A stretch of DNA of 61,430 nucleotides from positions 1 to 61,430 of the forward strand of contig NZ_JABKAU010000028.1 of assembly GCF_013377885.1 (NCBI RefSeq). The letters are read 5' to 3'. Position 1 is the first letter of the stretch. Each line of letters opens with the position of its first letter. This document shows, piece by piece, positions 14,722 to 22,574 of this stretch. Position numbers and translations under genes: made by a program. Below the pieces are notes generated by a model. It was given only the letters and a program-made list of their open reading frames with translations, did not search any database and was not told the DNA's origin. This DNA comes from Hymenobacter lapidiphilus. Lineage in GTDB: Bacteria > Bacteroidota > Bacteroidia > Cytophagales > Hymenobacteraceae.

Positions 14722-15873
14722 ATGAGCCAGACTTCCGCCGATACCAATCTTAAAGCCACCGCCGGTTACTCCATCGAAGAAGGCAACGCCGCCTCGCGCA
14801 ACGCCTACGAGTGGGCCCAGAAAACCTTTGCCACCCGCGCCGGCAAGCCCGGCGAGCCGGCCCGCGACCTGGCCGGCGGTTTTTCCAACGAAATCCGCTT
14901 TGGCAATGAGCGACTGGGCATCGGCTCCGACGGTATCGGGACCAAGATTGAAGTGGCCGAGCGCCTCGACCGCTACGACACGTTGGGCTACGACCTGATT
15001 GCCATGGTGGCCGACGACCTCATTGTGGCCGGCTTCGTGCCCACCAACCTCTCCAACATCATCGACGTGAACACGCTCGACTATACGGTGGTCGATGAGC
15101 TCATGCACGGCCTGCACGATGCGGCCCAGTTCAGCCAGATAGCCGTAACGGGCGGCGAAATTGCCGAGCTCGGCAACCGCATCGGCGGCTACCCCGGCGC
15201 CCGCATGAATTTCAACTGGTGCTCAACGGCCGTGGGCGTGCTGCACCCCAGCCTGGAACGGCCCTTAAGCGGTGCCAATGTGCGCGCCGGGCAGGCCGTG
15301 GTGGCGTTGCATTCGCCCTCGTTCCGCTCCAACGGCTACTCACTAGCCCGCCGCGCCCTCACCAAAGCCTTCGGCGAAAAGTGGCACGAAGCGCCTTACA
15401 GCGAAGAAAATGCGGCTGGTTTGAACGTTGACACCCAACACCTGACAACTGCCAACGCTAAAACCTGGGGCGAGGTCATGCTGGCGCCCTCGCTCATCTA
15501 CTCGCCGGGCATAGCGGCGGTGCTCGATGCGGGCCTGCCGTTGCACGCGGCCGCCCACATCACCGGCGGCGGGCTGGCCGACAACTTCAAGCGGGTGCTT
15601 AAAAACGGCGTTGGGGCCGAGCTGAGCAACCTATTTGAGCCGCTACCCGCCATGCAGCAGCTCGCCCTGCTGGCCGGTATCACGCCTCCGGAAGCCTACC
15701 TTTACTGGAATATGGGCAACGGTATGTTGCTGGTAACCGACCACGACGAAGCCGCCGCTGTGGTAGCCAGCCTGCGCGGCAACGGTTACCGGGCCCAGGT
15801 AGCGGGCCGCATTACGGCCGAACCGGGCGTGACGCTGCAGGTAGGCGCGGGCGAGCTGCGCTACGAAGGATAG
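14722..15873 (+). CDS. purM: Phosphoribosylformylglycinamidine cyclo-ligase
   Basis: Closes FGAM to AIR with ATP; same fold as PurL. 383 residues, somewhat longer than the usual 340-350. Seen are an N-terminal GYSIEEGNAASRNAYEW, IGSDGIGTKIEVAER near residue 72, YDLIAMVADDLIVAG, the ligand loop GGEIAELGNR and HITGGGLADNFKRVL near 280. A short stretch near residue 235 (NVDTQHLTTANAK) is encoded by CTGACAAC-like words and looks like another tolerated insertion. Last gene of the purine block; it ends 19 bases before the end of the convergent histidine kinase. Confidence 0.94.
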   Translation: MSQTSADTNLKATAGYSIEEGNAASRNAYEWAQKTFATRAGKPGEPARDLAGGFSNEIRFGNERLGIGSDGIGTKIEVAERLDRYDTLGYDLIAMVADDLIVAGFVPTNLSNIIDVNTLDYTVVDELMHGLHDAAQFSQIAVTGGEIAELGNRIGGYPGARMNFNWCSTAVGVLHPSLERPLSGANVRAGQAVVALHSPSFRSNGYSLARRALTKAFGEKWHEAPYSEENAAGLNVDTQHLTTANAKTWGEVMLAPSLIYSPGIAAVLDAGLPLHAAAHITGGGLADNFKRVLKNGVGAELSNLFEPLPAMQQLALLAGITPPEAYLYWNMGNGMLLVTDHDEAAAVVASLRGNGYRAQVAGRITAEPGVTLQVGAGELRYEG

Positions 15874-15892
15874 ACGGAGCGCCAGTTCCGCC

Positions 15893-18136
15893 TCAGCGGG
15901 GCAGCCGCACCGTAACCTCGGTGCCGCCACTAGGCTGGCTGCTGATGTTAAGTGTGCCCCCGTGACCCTGCACGATAATATCGTAGCTCAGCGACAGGCC
16001 CAGGCCAGTACCCTCGCCGGGTGGTTTGGTGGTAAAAAAGGGCAGCAGCGCCTTCTGGCGGGTTTCCTCGCTCATGCCGATGCCGTTGTCCAGAATCCGG
16101 ATCTGTACCTGCCGGGCCAGCAGACTGGTGTGTACTTCCAGCTTGAGGGGACTGTCCGGCAGGCCGTGGTTGCGGCGTTGTGCCAGGGCATAAAAGGCGT
16201 TGGCAAACAGGTTGAGCAGCACCCGGCCTACATCCTGAGGTACCAGCCGCACAGCCGGTAATTGGGGGCTCAGGTCGGTAACGAGGGTGGCGTTGAAGCT
16301 GGGGTTTTTCGACCGGAACAGCTGGTAGGCCATTGTCAGGTGGTCGGTAACGAGGGTGTTCAGGTTAACGGCTTCGGATACTCCGGCGCTGGCCTGCGAG
16401 TGCTGCAGCATGCCTTTCACGATGCTGTCGGCGCGGTGGCCGTGCTGGCTTATTTTGTGGAGGTTATCTGTGAGCGTGGCCAGCAGCTCGGTGGCGTAGG
16501 CTTTTTCGGCTTCTGGCAGCTGCTGCCAGGGGCCGTCCATAAACTCCTCCACCAGCTCGGTGCTCACCTCCGAGAAGTTGTTGACGAAGTTGAGCGGGTT
16601 CTGGATTTCGTGCGCAATGCCGGCTGTCAGCTCACCCAGTGAGGCCATCTTTTCGCGCTGAATCAGCTGGTTTTGGGTCGATTTGAGTCGGTCCAAGGCC
16701 TGGGTCAGGTCGGCCAGTGCTCGGGTCAAATCGTCGCGCTGGCGGGCAACCTGGGCATTTTGGGCATTCAGATTGCGGTTGATGCGCTGCTTGAGGTGCA
16801 CATTGCGGCCCAGCAGCCCTACCACCAGCACCAGACCCACAAAGCCGGCCAGCAGCGCGTACAGCTGCAGGCGTTGGCGGGCACTTCTCTGGGCTTGCAG
16901 CTGCCGGGTCTGCGTGAGCAGAGCAATCTGTGTTTCCTTCTGGTCGAGTTCGTAGCCGTAGCGCAGGGCACTGGTTTTGCGCTGCGTGGCTTCGCCGGCC
17001 AGCGTATCCTGGTAAGCCGAAAACAAACGCTGTTGCTGGTAGGCCGCCGGATAATTGTTCAGCTCGGCGTAGGCCTTGGCCAGCAACTCGGTAGCTGCGG
17101 CCAGGTTGCCGTTGCTGCGGGTTTTTCGGCTCAGCTCCCGGGCGTGGCTGGCCAGCATCAGCGTGCTGTCGGGCTGGTGCAGCAGCAGGAACGCCCGCGC
17201 CAGCAGCAGTTCTACCGAGGGCTGGTTGAAATCGTCCTGGGTGCTCCTGACCAGCGCGCGGGCCAGCCGGCCGTGTAGCAGGGCCCGAACCGGCTGGCCC
17301 TGCTCAATGTATACCTCGGCCAGCCCAATTTCATTGGCCAGCTGGTTCTGCATATCACCCATCCGGTGGCACACGGCCACCGCTCGCCTGAAATAGCGAA
17401 GAGCTGCGGGCCAATTACGCAGCCGCTGGTATACGCTACCCAGGCTATTGAGCACGGCCGCCACTGCTTGGTCGTCGCCCAGGCGGTGGCCGTCGCGCAG
17501 GGCCCGGTCGAGTATGGGCAGGGCGCTGGTGTAGTCGCCCAGCTTGCCGTACGTGTCCCCGATAATGGCCCGCAGCTGTGTCTGTACTCCCAGGTCAGCG
17601 GTTTGCTCGGCCAGGCGCAACCCGCGCAGCCCCCACGTCAGGGCGGCCGTCAGGTTGGTTTGCTGCGCGTCAATCAAACTCAGTTCGAGGCAGGCGCGTG
17701 CCTCGCGGGGCCGGTCGCGGCGGCGGGCGTATAGCTGCTGGGCCAGCAGGGTATAATGTCGGGCCGAGTCGTAGTTGGGTAAGCGGCGTTGCAGAATGCT
17801 GATCCAGAGCAGGCTACGGCCAATGGAGGGCGTATCGGCGAGCTGCCGCGAGATTCGCAGGGCCTGGTGGCTCAGCTGCAGGGCCTGAGGGGCATTCACA
17901 GCTGCCAGTTCCATTACCAGCTCATGCAGGCGCTGTACCCGCAGGGTATCGAGCCGCCGGTTGGTGCGCAGCAGGTGGCGCAGGCTGTCGGCGTTGCGGC
18001 TCTGCGCGCAGCCCGGCCGCTGCTCAACCAAACCCGCTGCCAGCACCAGCCATAGCAACAGCAGCCCGCCGATACGCCGGAAAGGCAAACCGAACAAGCC
18101 GGGTGGGCCGGTGAAAGGCGGGTGGCCTTGGTTCAT
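15893..18136 (-). CDS. TPR-containing sensor histidine kinase
   Basis: 747 residues. An N-terminal hydrophobic segment (about 22-44) exports the next 350 residues, a run of tetratricopeptide-like helices (for example [22 protein letters not shown] and [22 protein letters not shown]). A second membrane span follows near 420-441, then a coiled coil and the kinase core. The H box [19 protein letters not shown] has its His near 509; later come N box [11 protein letters not shown]1 ILDNGIGM, F box [10 protein letters not shown] and G2 [10 protein letters not shown]. No receiver or DNA-binding domain is attached, and no response regulator lies nearby. Its start overlaps the stop of the upstream VOC gene by ATGA, so translation is probably coupled. 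Confidence 0.92.
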   Translation of the reverse strand: MNQGHPPFTGPPGLFGLPFRRIGGLLLLWLVLAAGLVEQRPGCAQSRNADSLRHLLRTNRRLDTLRVQRLHELVMELAAVNAPQALQLSHQALRISRQLADTPSIGRSLLWISILQRRLPNYDSARHYTLLAQQLYARRRDRPREARACLELSLIDAQQTNLTAALTWGLRGLRLAEQTADLGVQTQLRAIIGDTYGKLGDYTSALPILDRALRDGHRLGDDQAVAAVLNSLGSVYQRLRNWPAALRYFRRAVAVCHRMGDMQNQLANEIGLAEVYIEQGQPVRALLHGRLARALVRSTQDDFNQPSVELLLARAFLLLHQPDSTLMLASHARELSRKTRSNGNLAAATELLAKAYAELNNYPAAYQQQRLFSAYQDTLAGEATQRKTSALRYGYELDQKETQIALLTQTRQLQAQRSARQRLQLYALLAGFVGLVLVVGLLGRNVHLKQRINRNLNAQNAQVARQRDDLTRALADLTQALDRLKSTQNQLIQREKMASLGELTAGIAHEIQNPLNFVNNFSEVSTELVEEFMDGPWQQLPEAEKAYATELLATLTDNLHKISQHGHRADSIVKGMLQHSQASAGVSEAVNLNTLVTDHLTMAYQLFRSKNPSFNATLVTDLSPQLPAVRLVPQDVGRVLLNLFANAFYALAQRRNHGLPDSPLKLEVHTSLLARQVQIRILDNGIGMSEETRQKALLPFFTTKPPGEGTGLGLSLSYDIIVQGHGGTLNISSQPSGGTEVTVRLPR

Positions 18137-18681
18137 TTGGGTGGGTAAACCGGGTTATTGATAACGCCAATCTGGTTGCCTTCAGGGTCTAAAACAATGA
18201 ACCCCCGTACCTGCGTTACTCCCTCTGTGCCGGTGCTGCCGGCAGCCGGCCGTACTTCGGATGACGAGGGACGACTGCTGTCGAGCTGACGCATCTTGCT
18301 GAAAAGGCCACCGTTGAACTTGTTGGCCCGGTTTGCGCTCAGCATCTCAAATTTGGCTACCACATCTTCCGGCGTTGGCAGGGTCCAGTAAAATACCGGC
18401 TCGCGCAGCTGCAAAAACTGGGGGTCGGTTTCCAGCCGCACCTCTGCACCGTCTACATTGAACAGGGCGTAAGGATATGGCACGCGCTGTTCGACAAGGG
18501 TGGGGGGCTTACCAAAAAAATCGGTATACCAGGCAATGGCAGCGGGTAGCCGGTCGGCGCTGCTTACCGGATACACAAGCGTTTTCTGGGTCGAAAAACC
18601 GGCCACAGGCTTGTCTTGGGCCTGGGTCAGTACGGGCCAAAGCAGCAACAGCAGTAGCGAAATCCACAGGGGCATCTTCAT
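18133..18681 (-). CDS. Secreted VOC (glyoxalase-like) protein, paralogue 2
   Basis: 182 residues with a clear signal peptide ending at TQAQDK. The mature part looks like a vicinal-oxygen-chelate domain: TLVYPVSSADRLPAAIAWYTDFFGKPP at the start, ALFNVDGAEVRLETDP in the middle and RGFIVLDPEGNQIGVINNP at the end, the usual second-half signature. Metal ligands are not obvious, so enzymatic activity is uncertain and ligand binding is equally possible. It follows a paralogue with the same layout and overlaps the histidine kinase start, forming a VOC-VOC-kinase unit. The region about 120-150 is Ser/Arg-rich and differs between the two copies. Confidence 0.8.
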   Translation of the reverse strand: MKMPLWISLLLLLLWPVLTQAQDKPVAGFSTQKTLVYPVSSADRLPAAIAWYTDFFGKPPTLVEQRVPYPYALFNVDGAEVRLETDPQFLQLREPVFYWTLPTPEDVVAKFEMLSANRANKFNGGLFSKMRQLDSSRPSSSEVRPAAGSTGTEGVTQVRGFIVLDPEGNQIGVINNPVYPPK

Positions 18682-18795
18682 AAGTCGGGGGGGAAATACC
18701 TTTTGTGCTGGCAGCAGCAGCGGTATCCGACCGGTACGCCTGAGAAGCGGAACGAACGAACCGGCCGGGCCGGTAAAAGGCAGTGCGACCTCAGG

Positions 18796-19314
18796 TTATT
18801 TGCGGGGCTTGTAAATGGGGTTGTTGATAACGCCAACCTGGTTGTCCTCAGGGTCATACACGATGAAACCCCTGACTTCTTTTACAACCTCTTCTTTACT
18901 CGTTTTGCCATCAGTGCGCTGCTCATATTGGCGAATGCCTCCGTGGTGGCGCATGCGACTGATACGATTATTCCCTTTGAGCGCTTTGAATTTGGCGTTT
19001 ACGGCTTCGGGTGTTGGCAGCACCCAATAGAACAGCGGGTCATTCAGCTTCAAATACTTCGGGTCGGTTTCCAGCCTTACCTCCGTGCCGTCCACTATAA
19101 ATACGGCGTAGGGGTTAGGTACATCCTTTCGTAAGGTGTCGTATGGCATGCCAAAAAAATCAGCGTACCATTTAACGGCGTTGTCCAAGCGGCCGCTACT
19201 GCTTACCGGATACACCACTGTTCTCTGGGTTTTAAAACGTAGATCATTGCTCTCCTGGGCGCGTGCTACCAGGGGACCGAGCAACAGTAACAAAAGCAAA
19301 ATAACGTTTCTCAT
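18796..19314 (-). CDS. Secreted VOC (glyoxalase-like) protein, paralogue 1
   Basis: 172 residues, signal peptide ending near ARAQES. It shares with the following gene TVVYPVSSSGRLDNAVKWY, FIVDGTEVRLETDPKYL and RGFIVYDPEDNQVGVINNP, so the two arose by tandem duplication. Both contain a charged, variable insert between the halves of the fold. Probably periplasmic or secreted; substrate unknown. First gene of the minus-strand set running through the sensor kinase; 114 bases separate it from the second copy. The upstream region (19315-19500) is very AT-rich and likely holds the promoter, but I find no exact consensus there. Confidence 0.8.
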   Translation of the reverse strand: MRNVILLLLLLLGPLVARAQESNDLRFKTQRTVVYPVSSSGRLDNAVKWYADFFGMPYDTLRKDVPNPYAVFIVDGTEVRLETDPKYLKLNDPLFYWVLPTPEAVNAKFKALKGNNRISRMRHHGGIRQYEQRTDGKTSKEEVVKEVRGFIVYDPEDNQVGVINNPIYKPRK

Positions 19315-19530
19315 AAACCAGAAAAGAGGAAGAGGACCAAGCCAGGAAAGCGTACCAGGAGCCGGTGTACCTGGCTTAGCTAAGACCGAAATAATTGAAC
19401 AACATAGTACTAAGTTAATAAAAAATAAGGATATATATTGATTTGCAAATAATAATATTGCTTATCCTTATGAATATTGTTTGGTTTGATAATCAGTGTT
19501 TTATGCGATTTAAAGGGGTGGACTGAACTG
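19315..19530. other. AT-rich upstream region of the VOC-kinase unit
   Basis: Contains a strongly AT-rich core (about 19400-19510) expected for a promoter of the leftward VOC genes. No exact TAnnTTTG match is visible. Confidence 0.4.
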
Positions 19531-19653
19531 GTGTTGTCAGTGCTGGCCACCATCAGCCACGAAGATTACGTGCTGCTGCAACTCAATAAAACCGAAAAAG
19601 CCCTGCTCAACGAGCAAGGCTTTGATTTCTGGTGTCAGTGGTGGCCGGCGTAA
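19531..19653 (+). pseudogene. Possible C-terminal gene remnant
   Basis: A 40-codon frame from a GTG that reads like protein (SVLATISHEDYVLLQLNKTEK, ending GFDFWCQWWPA). It has no start context, promoter or recognised family. It may be the 3' end of a deleted gene. Confidence 0.25.
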
Positions 19654-19674
19654 GCCGGCGGTTTGGCAGGTAGC

Positions 19675-20136
19675 TTAGCGGCTCAACGTAATTACAGGCG
19701 TGGTGCCTTCCAGCAGTGTCAGGCCCTCGGCGCTCAATTGGTAGATGAGGGTTTTGGAGCCCAGAGCCGCCAGCAGTCCAGCTTCGGGGCTATTAGGCGA
19801 GCAGGCCATGCGAGTAGTTGCCATCGGCCCGAACGTGATGCCCGTGCCGCTGGTAGCGTAGGTGCCCATCAGGCGGTTGCAGCCCGTCGAGCCCGATACC
19901 TTGTTGGTGGCAGTATCAAAGTTTAGGGTCGCTTCGGCGGCGGCTTCAGCAGGCATTGCGGCGCCGTTGAGTGTGCGAATGCGCCACTCGCCGGCCAGCG
20001 CGGCCGGATCGAGCGTGGCGGTAGAAACGGACATCTCAGGGCTGGCGGTGGTATCAGCTACCGGCTCGGTGGTTTTGGCGGTGCAGCTGACCAGGGCCAG
20101 GGCAGCCAAGGCAGCGTAAAGAGCAGGGCGGAGCAT
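19675..20136 (-). CDS. META-domain (HslJ-like) lipoprotein
   Basis: 153 residues with a lipobox LALVSC, so an outer-membrane-anchored lipoprotein is likely. After a Thr/Ser-rich linker comes a META domain: LAGEWRIRTLNGAAMP, then GSTGCNRLMGTYATSG and MATTRMACSPNSPEAGLLAAL, the family's paired Cys pattern, and an ending of LTLLEGTTPVITLSR. The family is linked to stress or antibiotic resistance (HslJ) but has no known reaction. A second META-type lipoprotein lies at 25269-25721 on the other strand. Confidence 0.85.
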   Translation of the reverse strand: MLRPALYAALAALALVSCTAKTTEPVADTTASPEMSVSTATLDPAALAGEWRIRTLNGAAMPAEAAAEATLNFDTATNKVSGSTGCNRLMGTYATSGTGITFGPMATTRMACSPNSPEAGLLAALGSKTLIYQLSAEGLTLLEGTTPVITLSR

Positions 20137-20241
20137 GGCTTGGGGTATACGGGGTTGAAAGGAAGACCTGTTAAAGCCGAGCGCTCAGCATCGGCTGGGC
20201 AACTCATTAAGTGCCTAGTCAACGGCCTGCAAGCGGAAAGC

Positions 20242-20844
20242 CTACATTTTCTGCACCGGAAACTCGTCGAGAATGTCTTTGGCGGCGCGGCTGAACTCGC
20301 TGCCCAGACGGGCGGGGTCGTTTACGGCATCCATTACAGAGCCACGCCAAACCAGATTGTTGGTGCGGGCATCAACAAAGTCCAGAATCATGGTGCCCTC
20401 CTGGTAGGTTTCGGTGCGGTACCTGGTGCGGTAGCGGGGCGAGGCATACCAGTAACCATAGTTGATGGGCAGATAACCACCGCGGTACGATACGGCATAT
20501 GGGTAGGCGAAACCCATAGGCTGCGGAGTGGCAACCGTGCGTTCGGCCTCATCAATATATAGGTGGTATGTGAGGTAAAAGTCGGGCTTGGCGTTGCCGG
20601 TGGCCTGGCGGATACCTCGCTTGGCCAGCTCGGAGCTGATGGCCTGCTGAATCTGCCCGTCGTTGAGGCTGCTTTGGTAAATCGGGTTCTGTGAATCGGC
20701 CGATTTCACTTCAGTTTTGGCCCAGTCGTAAGTACGGTACTGGCTGAAATCGGTGCCGGGCTTTTTCTGCACTGCAACACCCGGCGTACAGCCGGCCAGG
20801 AGGGTCATGAGAACGAATAGTAGCGGTAGGAGCGTGTTTTTCAT
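20242..20844 (-). CDS. DUF4136 lipoprotein
   Basis: 200 residues from the ATG at 20844; the frame is open further upstream but the lipoprotein signal (LLFVLMTLLAGC) fixes the start. The mature part has FSQYRTYDWAKTE, the DUF4136 opening, IQQAISSELAKRGIR, a DFYLTYHLY strand, a Tyr/Arg-rich insert (GYWYASPRYRTRYR) and TMILDFVDARTNNLVWRGS near the end. The family is widespread in Gram-negative envelopes with unknown role. Monocistronic by position. Confidence 0.88.
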   Translation of the reverse strand: MKNTLLPLLFVLMTLLAGCTPGVAVQKKPGTDFSQYRTYDWAKTEVKSADSQNPIYQSSLNDGQIQQAISSELAKRGIRQATGNAKPDFYLTYHLYIDEAERTVATPQPMGFAYPYAVSYRGGYLPINYGYWYASPRYRTRYRTETYQEGTMILDFVDARTNNLVWRGSVMDAVNDPARLGSEFSRAAKDILDEFPVQKM

Positions 20845-20944
20845 GGGAATTGTTCTTTTAAAAATATACGAACTTGTTTTAGGCTGAAAAGCCAACTGAA
20901 CAGTATGTCTCAATGTGGCGGCCGCGTAGCCGAAGCACAAGGCT

Positions 20945-21106
20945 CTGATTGATTCCGGCTGCTTACTGAACAGCTTTAGTGGTATCGTACCCGTTTTACC
21001 CGTTCGTGTGCGGGTGGGTTACAACTTTTATCCGGTCCGGCTCTCCATAATATGCCACATGGGCTGTTTTTCCACGGTTGCACCCTGCCAATTGTGCCAA
21101 ACAAAG
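20945..21106. other. Gap between DUF4136 and FrnE genes
   Basis: No gene is visible here; together with the palindrome at 21107 it forms the spacer downstream of the FrnE-like gene. Confidence 0.4.
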
Positions 21107-21140
21107 AAGTCCCTGCTGCCGGTACCGGCAGCAGGGACTT
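21107..21140 (-). terminator. 34-bp perfect palindrome, probable terminator of the FrnE-like gene
   Basis: A perfect inverted repeat centred on GGTACC with arms of 17 bases, followed on the minus strand by CTTTGTTTG. It lies 73 bases after the stop codon of the leftward gene. Confidence 0.55.
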
Positions 21141-21213
21141 GATGTAGTAGTCAGGCCGCTTAAAGGCACTTATTGCACGGAGGCCGGGGCGTACTCGCGG
21201 TGATGGAGGCCGG

Positions 21214-21915
21214 CTAACAGTTGCTGCCGTCGAGGCCGCACGCAGCCCCGTCGGCGCCGACAATGGCCTCGTGACGGGGCTGTGTTTCGCTCCAGGCTTT
21301 TTCCAGCACCTCGGCAAACAGCTCGGTCGGCTGGGCCCCCGATACAGCGTACTTGTCGGCAAAAACGAAGTAAGGAACGCCTCTTACCCCAATCTGGCTG
21401 GCTTCGTACTCGTCGTGGCGCACCTGCTGCTCGAACTCGCGCGAGGCCAGCATGGCCGCTACCTCAGGCCCGGGCAGCGCCAGCTCGGCACCAAGGCGGC
21501 TAAGTACGGCGTTGTCGTTGATGTCGAGGCCCTCTTCGAGGTAGGCTTTGAACAGGCGCTCCTTGGCAGTATCCTGGCGGCCGTGGCGGGTGGCCAGATG
21601 AATGAGCCGATGGGCGTTGAGCGAGTTGGCCGGTACCAAGCTGTCGAAGTCAAAGGCGAGGCCTTCTTCGGCGGCCATCTGGGTCATGTTGGCGCTCATC
21701 TGGCGGGCCCACTCCTCGGTGTTGCCGTATTTCTGGGCCAGGCGCGCATACTGGTTTTCGCCGGGCGTCGGGGCCGCGTTGGGGTCGAGCTCAAAGCTTC
21801 GCCACTCCACCTGCACATCGGCAGCATGAGCAAAGCCCGCCAGCGCCTTCTCGAGGCGGCGCTTGCCGATGTAGCAGAAGGGACAGAGAATATCGGACCA
21901 GATTTCGATTTTCAT
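21214..21915 (-). CDS. DsbA-family (FrnE-like) oxidoreductase
   Basis: 233 residues, no signal peptide, so cytosolic. The thioredoxin-fold CPFC active site is at residues 11-14 (WSDILCPFCYIGKRRLEKAL). A helical insertion follows, then the cis-Pro region GVRGVPYFVFADKYAVSGAQP near 180. This layout is that of the FrnE/2-hydroxychromene-2-carboxylate isomerase-like branch. The tail ends CGLDGSNC, adding a C-terminal Cys pair as seen in some FrnE proteins. The partner is unknown; a role in thiol or oxidative stress handling is inferred from the family. Confidence 0.9.
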   Translation of the reverse strand: MKIEIWSDILCPFCYIGKRRLEKALAGFAHAADVQVEWRSFELDPNAAPTPGENQYARLAQKYGNTEEWARQMSANMTQMAAEEGLAFDFDSLVPANSLNAHRLIHLATRHGRQDTAKERLFKAYLEEGLDINDNAVLSRLGAELALPGPEVAAMLASREFEQQVRHDEYEASQIGVRGVPYFVFADKYAVSGAQPTELFAEVLEKAWSETQPRHEAIVGADGAACGLDGSNC

Positions 21916-22007
21916 ACGAACAGAAAGTTGTAGCGGGAAAGTCAGCTATAAGCCGGCTGCGCCCGAAAAGTTTAGGTGTCACTACCTAACGACCAGTGCC
22001 CGAGGGC

Positions 22008-22496
22008 CTACTTGAGTAGCCGGATGTTGACTACCTGGCCCGGTTGGCGGACCGCAAACTTGCAGTCGTCGAAGTCGGGTGGGGCCAGGCGGGGACGCAC
22101 ATTGTTGGAGAAGGCGAAGGGCTCGGTTGGGATGCCGAGCAGATTCTTATCCACCTTGTCGTTGTTGTTTAGATCCTGGGTGATGACTACGGCCCACTCG
22201 CCGGGTGGCAACTGCACCGGCAGGCGTACCTGCCGCTGGCCGTTGGGCTTCACCACCCGCATAAAGGCATAGCCCTTCGGCACAAGGAATGTCTCGCGCA
22301 CATTGTAGAAGTACAGCTTTACGGCCGAACTCTCCGAAGCCAGCGCCGACACTACCACGGTTACCGCCAGCCCACTTTCCGGGAATACGGGGGCGGCCCC
22401 CAGGTTCGGCGAAGAGCTGCCCGAAGTTGGCGGGGTAGCTGCTACCGACGGTAGGGCGGTGCAAAACAGGCTCAGCAGAGGGAGCAGAATATGCAT
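22008..22496 (-). CDS. DUF2141 secreted protein
   Basis: 162 residues with a signal peptide (ending near SVAATP). The DUF2141 signature is seen as WAVVITQDLNNNDKVDKN followed by LGIPTEPFAFSNN and PPDFDDCKFAV. These exported proteins of unknown function are common in Bacteroidota; the DLNNNDKVD stretch resembles a calcium-binding loop. Transcribed leftward, 78 bases after the end of the large surface-protein gene. Confidence 0.88.
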   Translation of the reverse strand: MHILLPLLSLFCTALPSVAATPPTSGSSSPNLGAAPVFPESGLAVTVVVSALASESSAVKLYFYNVRETFLVPKGYAFMRVVKPNGQRQVRLPVQLPPGEWAVVITQDLNNNDKVDKNLLGIPTEPFAFSNNVRPRLAPPDFDDCKFAVRQPGQVVNIRLLK

Positions 22497-22574
22497 AAGT
22501 ATAGCAGGGAGGATGGACGTCAGGTATACGGCTCCAACAGCCCGGCGGTCAAAAACATTCGGTCGGTGCCCGGC

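Noticed and set aside
20976..21362. 128-codon minus frame overlapping the FrnE-like gene end
   Set aside because: Arg/Pro/Ser-rich shadow in a different frame, no motif, crossing the terminator palindrome.
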